Positions 1-11,289 of a stretch of 64,000 nucleotides of DNA are shown one piece after another. How positions within the stretch are numbered: position 1 is the first letter of the stretch; every line of letters starts with the position of its first letter. Under the pieces are notes generated by a model. It saw only the letters and a list, made by a program, of their open reading frames with translations. It made no database searches and had not been told where the DNA came from. The stretch comes from Artemia franciscana (taxonomy: Eukaryota > Arthropoda > Branchiopoda > Anostraca > Artemiidae), in the NCBI RefSeq assembly GCF_032884065.1, contig NC_088866.1, positions 26,578,335 to 26,642,334 of the forward strand, given 5' to 3'. Position numbers and translations under genes: made by a program.

Positions 1-578
1 TTATTTTTATATATATAGATAGTTTTTTTTTTTTTACTTATGTCCTGGTCGTCATTTATACTCCCTGTGTCCCGGTGCTTTGTTGATTGCTAATCGAACA
101 TTCCTTTTGTCCTGGTCGCTTTCTCTTTGAGTGTCGTCATTTATTAGTTTTTTCCTTTTTTTTTTTAGTTTTTTATTGGTTTTTACCTTTATTTTAGCTT
201 ATTTTTCAGTTTTTTCCTTTTTTTTAGTTTTTTTTTATTTTTTATTTTTTTTAGTTTTTTACCTTTTTTTAGTTTTTTTAGTTTTTTTAGTTTTTTAGCT
301 TTTTTACTTTTTTTATTAGTTTTTAGTTTTTTTTTGTAGTTTTTGCCTTTTTTTAGTTTTTTCAGTTTTTTTTTTAGTTTTTTATTGGTTTTTACCTTTA
401 TAGTTTTTTTAGTTTTTTAGCTTTTTTATTTTTTTTATTAGTTTTTAGTTTTTTTTGTAGTTTTTGCCTTTTTTTAGTTTTTTCAGTTTTGACGTCACCT
501 AATCCAGTTTTTTCAGGTGACGTCACCTGACACATCCATCCATCCATCCACAGACAGACAACTTATTTTTATATATAT

Positions 579-581
<3 letters not shown>
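1..581 (-). mobile_element. Helitron 5-prime segment (partial, minus strand)
   Basis: Read on the minus strand, the segment starts at about 581 with TCTATATATATAAAAATAAG, followed by GTTGTCTGTC and a TGACGTCA-containing palindromic stretch (about 490-530). The rest is a T-rich minisatellite (A-rich, Lys codons on the minus strand). The same arrangement recurs at 48.4-49.0 and 49.0-49.9 kb, and the 5-prime terminus is shared with the Helitron at 33.2 kb. The 3-prime half lies outside the window or is lost. Confidence 0.7.

Positions 582-632
<51 letters not shown>
581..632. repeat. (TA)n microsatellite
   Basis: Uninterrupted TA dinucleotides starting exactly at the Helitron 5-prime terminus, whose own first bases are TCTATATATA; probably an expansion of the element end. 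Confidence 0.95.
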
Positions 633-634
<2 letters not shown>

Positions 635-890
635 ACTTCGTAGCCAGTTGAATTTTATCTTCTTTAATTGTTGGAATTTTCCGCTAGCAGTGGGGTAATT
701 TTCCAGGGAGAACACGCCTAGAACCAACCTAGTAAGAAAAAACCACGGCCTATTGTAGCCAAAAATCAAACACGTATTTAAAAAAAAGCCATTTGTAGCT
801 GATTCAGGAATGGTAACAATTATTTTGATTAGTCTAAATAGTAAAAATGTATTTCAAAAACAAACTTATGGGAATTTCGAAAAATAGCCT
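633..890. other. Unassigned spacer
   Basis: AT-rich sequence with no credible ORF or recognised repeat. Confidence 0.5.
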
Positions 891-899
891 GAAACCCCT

Positions 900-1260
900 A
901 AAAATTGCCCTGGATTGAAACGAAAAGTACATAATTGAAATGGCCATCGCCAAAACAACATGTAGGAAACTTACAGTCCCTTGGCTTCAATTAAATAAAA
1001 AAAAAACAAGTTTTTTCAACTGGAAGTAAGGAGGGACATTAAAACTTAAAACGGACAGAAATTACTCTGTATATAGCCATCGCCAAAAGCAACGTGCAGG
1101 AAACTTACAGTCTCTTGGCTTCAATTAAATAAAAAAACAAGTTTTTTTAACTGGAAGTGAGAAGGGGCATTAAAACTTAAAACGAACAGAAATTACTCAG
1201 CATATGAAAGGGGCTTTTCCTCCTCAACGCCCCGCTCTTTACGCTAAAGTTTGACTCTTT
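900..1260. repeat. Two partial copies of the GTAAGGAGCGAC fold-back family
   Basis: Two direct, diverged copies (near 950-1075 and 1080-1255) of the outer end of the family complete at 43.0-46.7 kb: a TTAAATAAAAAAACAAGTTT-like start, then AACTGGAAGTAAGGAGGGAC, then a segment rich in ACTTAAAACGAACAGAAATT. The second runs on into CTCTTTACGCTAAAGTTTGA, the family's hairpin arm. Confidence 0.65.
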
Positions 1261-1404
1261 CAAGAGAAATTTGTGTTCATTTTCATACAAATGTAGTGAC
1301 TGCATTTATTCTGAGTGATTCAAAAAATTCAAAATTGTTCACGAAACTTCATAGGTGACCCATTTGATTTGAAAGTTCTAGTACTGTTTTTAGGAACCTT
1401 TGGT

Positions 1405-1500
1405 GATTTATTAATGTACTTGTCTGGCATGCCATACCAGCAGAGGATCTTCAATAAAGCTTTTCTGTCAGCTGAATCAAATGCCTTTTCAACAGGCCCG
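1405..1500 (-). mobile_element. LINE reverse transcriptase fragment
   Basis: The minus strand reads KAFDSADRKALLKIL followed by YGMPDKYI, the motif A region of a non-LTR retrotransposon reverse transcriptase. The same peptide region occurs in the longer LINE at 3.9-5.65 kb, so this is a short remnant of the same or a sister family. Confidence 0.65.
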
Positions 1501-2121
1501 AACAGTCCTGTTCATTTTTAAGATTTATTTATTCATCTATAATTACACCAGTTCCTTTTCATTATTCATTTGGAGTTGTTATATCTCAACGTATTCTTTA
1601 GCAATATTTTTTAATTGTTTGAACCATTTTATGCTTTTGATTTTAAATTATTTTACCTTCTTTTCAATTTGTCGACACGTCTTTTGTAGCTGGCTTTTTC
1701 TTTTTTCGTTTATTTTGGCTCTAGAAATTAACTTCGGCCATTCTGAACTTGTGATAGACAAATTACAAATCATAAATAACGACATTAACAAATTATTAAA
1801 AATACATTTTCTTTTTTAAATATTTTAGATAGTTTTGTAAATGGCTTTTGTGGTATTAACGTCAAACTATTTTACTTTCTTTTCAATTTGTTGGCACGTT
1901 TTTTGTTGTTGCTCGCTTTTTCTTTTTTCGTTTATTTTGGCTCCAGAAATTGACTTCGGCCCTTCTGACCTTGTGATAGACAAATTATAAATCACAAATA
2001 CCGAAACTAATGAATTATTAAATATACCATGAGAAAAGTGATGTTATTCTATAAGAAAATACATTGGTTAGGGATAAATGCCACCATCAAATCCAGGGAC
2101 CTTCATGAGCTCTGCATCATA

Positions 2122-2148
<27 letters not shown>
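2122..2148. repeat. Poly(T) tract
   Basis: Homopolymer inside the tandem array; a shorter tract sits at the equivalent place one unit on (near 2470). Confidence 0.95.
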
Positions 2149-2154
<6 letters not shown>

Positions 2155-2695
2155 CTCTATGTTTTCTTTTTTAAATATTTTAGGTAATTTTGTAAATGGC
2201 TTTTTTGGTTTTAATGTCAAACTATTTTACCTTCTTTTCAATTTGTTGACACGCTCTTTTTGTTGTTGGCTTTTTCTTTTTTCGTTTATTTTGGCTCCAG
2301 AAATTGACTTCGGCCCTACTGACATTACGATAGACAAATTAAAACTCACAAATAATAAACTTTTAAATATATCTTGAGAAAAGTGATATCTTCCTATTAG
2401 AAAATACATTGATTTTGGGATAAATGCCACCATCAAATCCAGGGACCTTCATGAGTTCTGCATCATATTTTTTTTTTTTATTCTTTTTTACTTTTCTTTA
2501 TATATTTTCTTTTTTCAAATATTTTAGATACTTTTGTAAATGGTTTATGAGGTTTTAATGTCAAATTATTTTACCTTCTTATCAATTCGTTGGCACGTTT
2601 TTTTTTGTTGTTGCTGCCATTGTCTTTTTTTTATTTTTCTTTATATGTTTACCTTTTTAAATATTTTAGATAGTTTTGTAAATGGCTATTGTGGT

Positions 2696-2701
2696 TTTAA
2701 T
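2696..2701 (-). promoter_or_regulatory. Possible SCO1 polyadenylation signal (ATTAAA)
   Basis: Minus-strand ATTAAA about 62 bp past the SCO1 stop. It is the commonest variant of AATAAA, and no AATAAA occurs closer. Assigned by position only. Confidence 0.3.
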
Positions 2702-2762
2702 GAAGACAGGGGACAAACTTTATAAAAATAAAACAATTGAAAACCTAAATATAAAACTTGCA

Positions 2763-2912
2763 TTAGAACCAGCCTTTCTTTTTCAGCTGTTCATATTTTA
2801 GTCTATTGACTTTGACACTGTTGACTATATCTTCTGCAGTTTTGTTCTGTCCATAGTAGTCAACAAATTCACCATCAGGATTGACTAAGTACATAATAAT
2901 GGTATGGTCAAC
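2763..2912 (-). CDS. SCO1: SCO1 copper chaperone, last coding exon
   Basis: Encodes the C-terminal 49 residues plus TAA. The acceptor TTTTAG lies before GTTGACCAT, so the exon opens with [16 protein letters not shown] in phase 0, exactly continuing the preceding exon's DEDDYI. The His in VDHT is the third copper ligand of SCO proteins, partnering the two cysteines of CPDIC. The segment [12 protein letters not shown] closes the thioredoxin-like fold, and the protein ends KKKGWF. Family alignment from memory (human [19 protein letters not shown]) is close to identical here. Length and ending are normal for SCO1. SCO2 cannot be excluded, because many invertebrates carry a single SCO gene. Confidence 0.95.
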   Translation of the reverse strand, partial: VDHTIIMYLVNPDGEFVDYYGQNKTAEDIVNSVKVNRLKYEQLKKKGWF

Positions 2913-3185
2913 CTAAAATTAAAAGAACAAATTAGTTGTTACCTGCTCATTGTCTGCTTTTTTACATGTGCGGTTTACATTCAATGCATAAGAAATGTGC
3001 GGTACGGAAGACACGGAAATAAAAACATGTTTTACCCCTTGGGCCCATCTTAGGTCCATTAATGACAAAAAAGTAGTTTTTATAATTTTTCTTTCAATGG
3101 TTTCAAAAGTAGCAAATTTCTAGGGCAGTGTCACTTTTCGTCCGTATTTTCACACTGAACCGTAAAAACAAGTAAGCAAAACTAG

Positions 3186-3480
3186 TTAGTTAGGTTTTTA
3201 ATGGATTTTTCAAACGTAAAAATTCAGACACTAACAATCTATTCATTCCCAAAGACAATCGTACTTTCAAAGAAAATCTATGCTATTTTAAGTATTTTGG
3301 TGTCAAAGACTTTTAGCTTAATTTTGCTAATTTCCCGTCCGCGTTTCTTTTCTCTTTTTTTTAATTTGGCTCCCACTAATACCAAAACTGCATAACTGCA
3401 TATGGAGGTCTTTTTCATTACGACCTGAATCCCCGATTTCCCCAATTCTTTATAATACATATATATGCTTGTGTAAGTTT
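3186..3480. repeat. Dispersed repeat, relative at 12190-12560
   Basis: Shares in order TTCCCAAAGACAA, an AAGTATTTTGGTG-like block, ACTGCATAACTGCA and a GTAAATTTCCACT-like end with 12.19-12.56 kb (diverged). Non-coding; family unknown. Confidence 0.5.
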
Positions 3481-3879
3481 CCACTACTTTAGCACCTAGA
3501 CTGTAAATTCTAGTAGTCTAACATCTCTTGGAGAAAGTTTCGTTAAGAGAAGGCACTTGTCTAATAAGCTTCAAGCGACTCTCAGCGATTTCAATATGGG
3601 TTAGGTGTCAAAGAGGCCACAAGCATGAGGGGAATAATACAAGATGATCAATAAACGATGTCTCCTATGTGAACTAAATGTCCTCCATGCTTTATCCTCC
3701 TCCCGTTAACTCGGCAGACTTCCTGCCTCACATCTCAGCCCAGAACCGCCATTCGATAACTTGTAGTTGTACTTCCGTATTATCGAAGGAGCAACAATAC
3801 TCCATGACTACTGAAACCCCCTCCCTCTCCTTCTACATCATATATACAGTTTCTTTATATATACTATTACTACTACAAC

Positions 3880-5650
3880 TAAATACTCACTGCAGCACGA
3901 AGCCGCCTGAGGCCAGCACAACTTGGCATGCTCTTCCTCCATCCCAATCTATTCAAAGCCTCCCTCTTTACACCCTCCCAAGAAGTTCCCATTTCCTTTA
4001 AATCTTTCTTTATGAAATCTTCCCACCCCAGACGAGGACGACCTGATTTCAGTTTAACTCTAGACGGTTGGCCGAAAAGGACAATCTTCGGCAATCTGTC
4101 ATTTTTCATCCGCAAAACGTACCCTAACCATCTCAAACTTTCTTTCATTACAGTCCTAGAACGCTTTCTAGGGCTGTAATGAAAGAAAGGTTGAGATTGA
4201 ACCACACTTTTTGTACAACCTACTGTTTGAAATACGTTCAGTCAGCCGGGTTGCCAGAACAATCTGTAGACAATTTCTCTGGAAAACATCGAGTAAATTT
4301 TAATCCACTTTTCAGAGCGCCCATGCTTCAGAGCCATATTTAACATCCCACATCACTGTACCTTCCAATATTCTACTCTTGGTTTGCAGACTTATCTTCC
4401 TACTCATCCAAACTTTTTTTAATTGTGAAAAAATACTCTGAGCCTTGGCTATTCTACTTTCAACATCTTCACTGCCTCCACCGTCTTTACAAATAATACT
4501 ACCAAGGTAAGTGAAGCTGTCCACCTGGTCAGTCTTTTAGTTAAAACGTCACCTTTTCATCTTAACTTATTCCTAGGCTTAGTGACTAAGTCTTCCTAAC
4601 ATTAGTTTTCAAACCTATTCTAGTACCCTGAACCCGCAAGGCATCTAAAAGTTCATTCATTTTGCTCACACTTTCATCAAGAATGCTTAAATCATCAGCC
4701 AAGTCTAAGTCAAGGAGAGTTCCCCCCCCCTCATTTGAATCCGTGTTCTCCCATTGCCTTCCCTGTGCTCCTACAGACAAAGTCCATCAAAATGATCCAA
4801 ATAAACGGGGATAGAACACAGAATCGCTTAACTCCTGACTTAATACAAAACCAGCTACTAACCTCATTTCCTACCTTAACCGCACCAGTATTATTCTCGT
4901 ATAGAGTACTAGTCACTTTAATGTATTTGTCTGGTATACCATATAAGGACAAGACCTTTGCTAAAGCTCATTTATCAATAGAATCGAACGCTTGCTCATA
5001 ATCTAAAAAACTGAGGACCAAAGGTTTTTGACAACTAAGGCACTTCTCAATTATTAATCTAAGAGTAAAAGTTCGGTCGACGCATCCTCTACCTTATCCA
5101 AAACCGCACTGTTCTTCTCTTGAAACTTTGTCTACAGCATCTCTCAGCCTAAAAAGTACCATATTACTAAGTAATTTGCTACCTACAGAAACCAGACTAA
5201 TGCCTCGATAGTTAAGACACTCACTCTTATCACCTTTCTTATACAGTGGTTTAATTAAGGTTTTCCTAAAATCGTTAGGTACTTCCTTTTTTTCAAAAAA
5301 TCATATTCATGATCTTCAGTAACTTATTTCTAGCCACCTTATTAGTATAGTAGCCACCATATTTAAGAAATTCATTTACCAAATTATCAGTACCCAGAGC
5401 CTTATTATTTTTTAGTCGCTTTAGTACTGTCACTAATGCTTCCTCACAAAACAAATCTTGTTTCACATCCAAGGTGTCACAAACTTTTTCATTTTCCTCT
5501 ATATCTTTACCTGCAACTGTATCTCGGTTTAGCAAACTCTCAAAATGTCCGCCCATCTCTCTTAAACTCTTTCCTTATCACTAATTGTAGCCCCGTCTCT
5601 ATCTTTATCTGGGGGAAGTCCAGATTGATTACTGCCTCTCAACTTGTTAA
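3880..5650 (-). mobile_element. Degenerate LINE (non-LTR retrotransposon), reverse transcriptase and 3-prime end
   Basis: Minus-strand frames give, in order: KNNKALGTDNLVNEFLKYGG (reverse transcriptase motif 1 region, near 5.4 kb), YGIPDKYI (near 4.93 kb), a damaged catalytic box reading DLADDLSIL (near 4.69 kb), FTYLGSIICKDGGGSEDV with RIAKA (near 4.45 kb), and a C-terminal WLGYVLRMKNDRLPK with GRPRLGW (near 4.05 kb). The pieces lie in at least four frames, so the copy is dead. The 3-prime end carries CCTCAGGCGGCTTCGTG and then a TAGTAGTAA-rich tail, as in LINE families ending in short tandem repeats rather than poly(A). Related 3-prime ends occur at 51.7 and 53.8 kb. Clade uncertain; the C-terminal WLG.VLRM and GRPR motifs are typical of invertebrate endonuclease-reverse transcriptases. 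Confidence 0.85.
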
Positions 5651-5670
5651 CATGCCAGTACAATATTTTG

Positions 5671-5671
<1 letters not shown>

Positions 5672-5737
<66 letters not shown>
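5672..5737. repeat. (TA)n microsatellite
   Basis: About 33 TA units just upstream (in element orientation) of the degenerate LINE. Confidence 0.95.
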
Positions 5738-5743
<6 letters not shown>

Positions 5744-6997
5744 GTTTTCTTTTTAAAATTGGAGCTACTTTTTGCAACAATAGAGGTATGAACACAACTT
5801 GGTCCTAAGAATACTTACAAAAGAATAATCGGGTATCAATTTAATTTTCTTGAATTGGAGCCTTAAAGATATTTAAAAAATACATCCTTACAAAAGCGGA
5901 AATAATTTCATAAAAAAGGATATAGCCTTCTTAGCCTCGTCTTATCTCTTGTTGAATACAACCCAATCCTATAGTTTTTACAAATGATCAAGCATTTACG
6001 AAAACACAAAAAGGAGTATCGGAAAAAAACATAACAAGAAGAGATTCTTATGATAAATTGACGAAGTACAGTACGTCTGTATTCAGTGATTTCCAAAGGA
6101 CGAAGGTCAGCATGGCCTAAGCCTCATACAATTATACAAATTTACAATCTGTATTATTGATTCATTGCCTAATTTTTATGAAACATGTTATTAAAAATAT
6201 ATTACAGAAAACTACAGCGGATCAAAAATGTCGACTGAATGTTCAAACTTACATTGGCTCAAAATTTACATTGCAAAAAAAAATATGGATTGACAGCTTA
6301 ATATACTGATATCTATTCTATAAAGTTTCAACAAATTTTGATTGACTAGACTTAAAAAGTGAAAACATCTAAAATGTATCTTGTTTTCAGGTGCAAATTA
6401 TGTTTTGGTCTCCAGAAGGCTCGGGGAGGGGGCGTCTGCCCTATTCATGTTAATTTCTGCTCGTTTTGAGTTTGACTATTTTTAAATATTGAGTTTGACT
6501 CATTTTGAGTTATCTTGTTTTAATTTCTACTTGTTTTGGGGTACTTTATTTTTTTATGGTGATTTGTGGTAGTTTTGTGCTTGGAAAATTATTTGACTTT
6601 GTTCCTGCTCTTTTTTGGTTTACTGTAGCTCTTTACTTTTCTCTGATAAACTTATTTTGTACAAAAAAAAAATTCAAATTAATTTTACTAATTAACATAT
6701 AATTTAACTATCTCAATAAAAAAAACAATAGATCTAAAGTTTTATCATTGTTATTTACATTAGTATTATACGTCACTTACTCGCACTATCCTGATCTGTC
6801 ATACTTGCTTTACTTTTTGCATTTCAAAGTTTTTAGGGAAATAGTAATATTTTGCGTCACCGACTTTACTTTAAATATTTTTCTAGTTCCAACCAACATT
6901 CCCCTAGCCTCCATTATTACTGCTTTGATAGTATTTGCCACCTTCCCCTGGAAAACTTTTTTAGGGCGACCAACCCATTTAACTTGTGGATACTTAC

Positions 6998-7206
6998 AAT
7001 ATAATCGTCTTCATCATCCCTCGGTCCTGCTGAATAGTAGACGCGATAGGCCCGACATGCCTCTTTAACCTTGTCAGTTGGACCAGTCAGTCCAATCAAC
7101 TTCGGGCTAAACTCTTTGACATATTTGGCTACAGCGTCAACACTGTCCCTGTCTGGATCGACAGTGATGAATAAAGGTTGTAATTTCTTTTCACCGGGAG
7201 TCTCGT
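6998..7206 (-). CDS. SCO1: SCO1 copper chaperone, internal exon (thioredoxin-fold middle)
   Basis: The exon is 209 bp, bounded by TTTTTCAG and GTAAGT on the minus strand, entering in phase 1 and leaving in phase 0. It encodes [20 protein letters not shown], then [30 protein letters not shown] and DEDDYI. The strings LFI(S/T)VDP(E/D)[11 protein letters not shown](V/I)GLTG and AYRVYYS.GP are SCO1 signatures in animals. The segment is the central beta-alpha unit of the thioredoxin fold, which acts in the intermembrane space in copper delivery to the CuA site of COX2. No disruption is visible. Confidence 0.95.
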
Positions 7207-8100
7207 CTGAAAAATTAGTTCCAAAAGTTCAGTTTTGTTAGTTTTTGAGGTTTTAGATCATAAGGCTTTGATTGAAACTTTGATTATGTTGAGTCTTGAA
7301 TAACCTTGTAAATTCACAAGGGTATTTATTAAAATAAGAAACGGGGCTGTCGCTCCTTGCGGCACCTTAAACCTCTGTTCGTTGGATTTTTAGAGATAGA
7401 TAACTTCATTTATTTTATTATTATTATTTCATATTGCTTGGCTCTATATTTATAATGAATTTTTCTTCTTTTTTATATGTGTAAAGACTGAATTTCTTAA
7501 ATTCGTTCTATTTAAATTTTTCAGTTGGCTGTAAAAGGGTATGTATTTTCAAGGTAGTTGTAGGGTAGTGTCACCTCTTTTTCTTTTATTTTTGAATTGC
7601 TCCAGGCCTCTGGAGTTCCATGGAGCCCCCGGGGGCCAGCAAAAGTGCCTGTTTACGCGTTTTTTCTTCTTATGTATACATTATTAATGTCCGACTTGAC
7701 ACAATGTACAGCCTCCTGGATATTAAAGCTCTCCGATAAAAAGGTCACCCATGTTATTCATAATTTTCTTTACTAGAATAACAGTTAAGGAGAATATCTA
7801 TTCCCAGTATTAAGTCCCTAATAAATTTTCCACCAAAATTAAAAAATTTAAGGTTTGGAAAATTAACAAGTGGAAAATTTTAATTTTTTGAATGAATGAA
7901 ATAAAACATCCAGTAATAAACATGGTTCACGATAAAAATTTGAAGGTTTATTACGTAAAGCTCCCATAGCAACTTACAATGCAAAAACATTATGGTGGAT
8001 CAGATAAAAAAAAAAAAAAGCATAGTGCCTCGCCCTTTCCTTAATACACGGTTTCAAGTGCACTTGCCCAATTACCTCCCCACCTCCCACTATCCTTTTT
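7207..8100. other. SCO1 intron sequence, unassigned
   Basis: AT-rich intronic sequence with an A-run near 8010. I see no gene or recognised repeat. Part of the 2.8-kb intron between the exons at 7206 and 10017. Confidence 0.5.
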
Positions 8101-8104
8101 GAGC

Positions 8105-8790
8105 AGTAGGCTGCCTCAAAGTTTTAAATCGATCACAATAATGCTATCCGAGTTTTTTGTGGTGTTGCGAACCAGGAGTCTTTGAGGTCTCTGTATAGAG
8201 ATTTACAAAAAATAATGCCTGCAGCTGGATTATGCGATTTTTATACGTTGATTTTTATATATAAGTATTACAGTGAGAGCCTTCCTGATTGTTTTACAAG
8301 AATATTTTGTGAGAGGTCTGATGTTCACCACCACATTACTCGGATACGAGGAAATACTGAGGTTCCTCGATTAGTTTCAAGTAGGTCTTCTTTTTCACTT
8401 ATTTACAGAGCTTCAAAACTTTGGAATAAACTGAGTATAGATATCAAGGAAATAGGTAGGTTTGGCCAGTTTAAGTCTGATTTACGTGTGGAGTTGCTCG
8501 GTAGGTATACTTTTGAAACAGGTTAGCTAAAATAAATTTTCTATAGGTTATTCATTTGTAATATTTATGTATTTTTTGTTTGTTATTTTTTGTTGTCTTG
8601 GATTCACGCAAGGTAATGTATTGTTTATGTTTTTTTATTGTTGTTGATTTCGGAATATGGTCTCATTCTCCATATCTTCTCATTTCCATATTCTCTCTTT
8701 ATTTTCCTTGAATTTAGCACAGCCTCGCAAGATTCGCTTATGTTGTGCTATTGATTAAGAAATGTTTATTTCTAATAAAATTGTTCTACA
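8105..8790 (+). mobile_element. LINE 3-prime fragment (RT C terminus and 3-prime UTR)
   Basis: A plus-strand ORF (8182-8526) reads YKYYSESLPDCFTRIF, SDVHHHITR, a VPRLVSSRSSFSLIYRASKL-like stretch, then WNKLSIDIKEI. This is the conserved C-terminal tail after the reverse transcriptase in many invertebrate non-LTR retrotransposons (Y.LP..F, S..H.H.TR, R...S..Y.A..LWN.L). The 3-prime UTR ends near AATAAAATTGTTCT at about 8790. It is 5-prime truncated and antisense to SCO1. Confidence 0.75.
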
Positions 8791-8799
8791 AGCCATTCC

Positions 8800-9260
8800 C
8801 AAGATATAGCAAACAATTTGACAGATCGGGTGGACATAGAGTAATTTGATTTACACATGTACGCGCGTCTTTTCCGGCACAAACCCTCGCGGAACTCTGA
8901 CAATCGTTACCTGGTGAACACTCCCTAAAAGCTTCTACCTGTTTGAAGAGCCAAGACAAAAGCCTTTCCTTCAACTCATCTATGAGCAAAGGATAGTCTA
9001 TATAAATTAGGACGATTGCCCCTGGAGCTGTGGGGATGAAGTCGACAATAGAGGCATACTTTTCAACCTTTTTGAGGATTCTGAACAAAACGGCTATTCT
9101 AAAATTTGGATTTGGTATCATTGCAGATTATGGGGAGCCCTAGTGGTAGAAAAGGGTGAACAGGGAAGTTAGTTGCCCTCCAATCACTACAGTCCCACAA
9201 AAGGGACACTGGACATTTCAACTATCCATCGAATGAGCCCCCTCCCGATTTTTTATGATA
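8800..9260. repeat. Diverged fragment of the 1.73-kb repeat family
   Basis: Shares ordered blocks with 43.0-46.7 kb: GAACAAAACGGCTATTCTAA, GTTGCCCTCCAATCACTA, AAAAGGGACACTGGACATTT and GAATGAGCCCCCTCC. It is diverged and partial, and carries no coding signal. Confidence 0.55.
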
Positions 9261-9639
9261 GCCCCATCAATACAAAGCAGTCGACAAAAAAAGCCTTTGG
9301 CCCTTTTCTGATCCTTTGATATGCGTCGTCTTTTTTGAACTTTGACTTCTGAACTGGGGTTCGTTTAGCCCGACTTTTGGTTCATTTTTTAAGGCGAGCG
9401 ATGCCAAATTTTTTTTTTGTAAATTAGGTTCCTCTTCCCCTAAAATAACGGTTGTGTGTTTCGAACTGAATAGAAGCAAGGAAGTTTTTTAGCCCTTTCC
9501 CAGGTTCCTTCGTCTCCTCCCTTTTCCACAACAAGATATGTGATCCTATTAACCCTGAGAACGATCCCTTAAACATTTGAGCGACTTAAGACCCAGAATG
9601 CTATTTATATAACCTATAAACCCTACCAGCAAACAATTG

Positions 9640-9900
9640 CATTTTGCATAATGCAAAGCCCGTGCTCCAGATGTTCCCCGGGAACACGTGGGGAACATCT
9701 CATCCCCGGAGTAATATTTATTGGAATTTTGACAATTTTAAACAGAACGGCTATCTCAGAATTTTGGTTCCATATTATACGACCACATGAGGATGGCTGG
9801 TTGCCCTCTATTCACCTTCGACTCTTACAAAGTGTACTAGAACATCGAATCAATGGCCTCCCTCCAAAGTTTCAACAACTACCTTTCGGGCCTTTAGTAT
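9640..9900. repeat. Second diverged fragment of the same family
   Basis: Contains AACAGAACGGCTATCTCAGA, GGTTGCCCTCTATTC and a GTACTAGAACATCGAATCAA block in the family's order. The 89-aa ORF here is a by-product of the repeat. Confidence 0.5.
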
Positions 9901-10016
9901 ATAAAAAAAAAATACACTAAAGCCATATGGTTAACTTAGGTACACTAAAGGCTTAACTTAGGTAGAGCATAGAGCAATCGTAAAATAAGAAATTGAATAC
10001 TGATGAAGACGCTTAC

Positions 10017-10214
10017 CCAAGATATCTGTGACTTTGATCATTTTCTCAATTTCATCTGGACATATATCAGGGCAGTGTGTAAATCCAAAATATATCATTA
10101 GCCACTGACCCAAAAAGTCAGAATTTGTGCGTGGCTTTCCTGTATGATCAATCAAGTCAAAGTCACCACCTATGGCTGCTTTTCCAAGTTGTCGTTTTCT
10201 TTCTCTTTGCAAAG
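10017..10214 (-). CDS. SCO1: SCO1 copper chaperone, exon with the CxxxC copper site
   Basis: The exon is 198 bp between TTTTTCCAG and GTAAGC (minus strand), in phase 1 and out phase 1. It encodes [58 protein letters not shown] and MIKVTDIL. The two cysteines of CPDIC are the copper-binding, redox-active CxxxC pair of SCO1/SCO2, and [10 protein letters not shown] is the family's most conserved stretch. [18 protein letters not shown] corresponds to human GKPLLGGPFSL.THTGE. An ORF that runs on past the donor reads intron and is not coding. Copper is received from COX17 and passed to COX2 in the known pathway; that role is inferred from homology. Confidence 0.96.
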
Positions 10215-10955
10215 CTGGAAAAATTGAAGAAAGTAACATATGAAATCGAGAATTTTGGAAATAGTGTAAATATATGGACGAATAAAAAAAAGAATATGAT
10301 GACAAAGCAACAATAACAAAAAAAACACAAGAGAAGCACCAATAACCAACAAAAAATTGCATTAAATGATTGCGAGGGGATATACACTCACAAGCCATAT
10401 CTGAGAGTTTCCTATGCCGTATCTCTTACTTTGAAGTTATATCGTAATGTCTTAATCACTAACAAGAAACATGGTATCTTTTCCAAGGTCGATGATGAAG
10501 GACCATTGTCATTGTGAAAAGAAGAATTTGAATGTAAGTTTTCTTTAGTTTTTCCTTTTGTTTTTGTATGTGTATTTCTTTTTTTCTTGCTTTGTTCCTA
10601 TTCTCGTCTGTTTTTCTTTTAAGCTAACTTCTTTCACCTTCTTTATTTTCCCAGTGATAAAGGCTTCCATATGTAAAGGTCAAATATTTGAATTTTCGTT
10701 AGTTCAAAAAAAGGTTTTCCTTTTTAGAGAAGTTTCACTCTCTAATTAGAAGTTACTCATTTCTAAACATATTCATTTTATTTTTAAGATGAACAAGAAA
10801 TTTATAAAATTTAAAATAATTTATTTGGATTCTTGTTAAATTACCATTCCTAAGAATATGAAAAAGAATGAAGAAGAAAGGCAAGAATGGTCATTGAAAG
10901 TAAAGTTAAGTTTAGCCTGAGCATGCCTATTATATTTTTTTTCGGTTGCGAAAAT
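10215..10955. other. SCO1 intron sequence, unassigned
   Basis: Start (5-prime side on plus) of the 4.5-kb intron between 10214 and 14675. It is T- and A-rich with short spurious ORFs and no recognised element. Confidence 0.5.
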
Positions 10956-10989
10956 ATTTGCATAAGCATATCTGGATATTTTCGCTAGT

Positions 10990-11285
10990 ATTGGCAACAG
11001 TACATAGACCCTAAAAGTAGCCTAACAGAGATCTCATAAATTCTCTTTTATCACTCAAGCAGCTTTAACAGCAAAGTTTACTAACAAATACGACCTTGTT
11101 GCCAAGACTCATGGAAGTGTTGAATGAACTGTGACCAGTGTGTCAAAGGTACATCGTTTGCAACTATTCCCCGCATTCATGGTTGCACAGCAGCACTTCT
11201 GCCATGGTGGGACTAGTTTCGAAGTCATGTTGGATTATATACCGCGTCCAAGATAATTTAATAAATAAATAAATGGATTTTATTC
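10990..11285 (+). mobile_element. Possible SINE-like insertion
   Basis: ATGGTGGGACTAGTTTCGAAGTC loosely resembles a tRNA B box (GTTCGAATC) and lies about 60 bp before a (TAAA)-type tail, AATAAATAAATAAATGG, at 11261-11277. There is no clear A box and no second copy was seen, so this is a weak suggestion. Confidence 0.2.
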
Positions 11286-11289
11286 ATCA

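Larger units (their letters stand above)
1560..2735. repeat. Tandem repeat, unit about 230-350 bp
   Basis: Blocks containing CTTTTCAATTTGTTGGCACG and TTTTGGCTCCAGAAATTGAC recur at about 1660, 1886, 2236 and 2576; CCTTCATGAGCTCTGCATCA recurs 350 bp apart (near 2099 and 2449). The array ends just downstream of the SCO1 stop codon. Short ORFs here are repeat-derived. Confidence 0.75.
2913..6997 (-). other. SCO1: SCO1 last intron
   Basis: A 4.1-kb intron with GTAAGT donor (minus strand, at 6997) and TTTTAG acceptor. It holds a dispersed repeat (3.19-3.48 kb), a LINE on the same strand as the gene (3.88-5.65 kb) and a (TA)n tract. I recognise nothing between 5740 and 6997. Confidence 0.85.

Noticed and set aside
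10990-11285. A tRNA gene
   Set aside because: Only a B-box-like string; no A box or cloverleaf. Kept only as a weak SINE suggestion.
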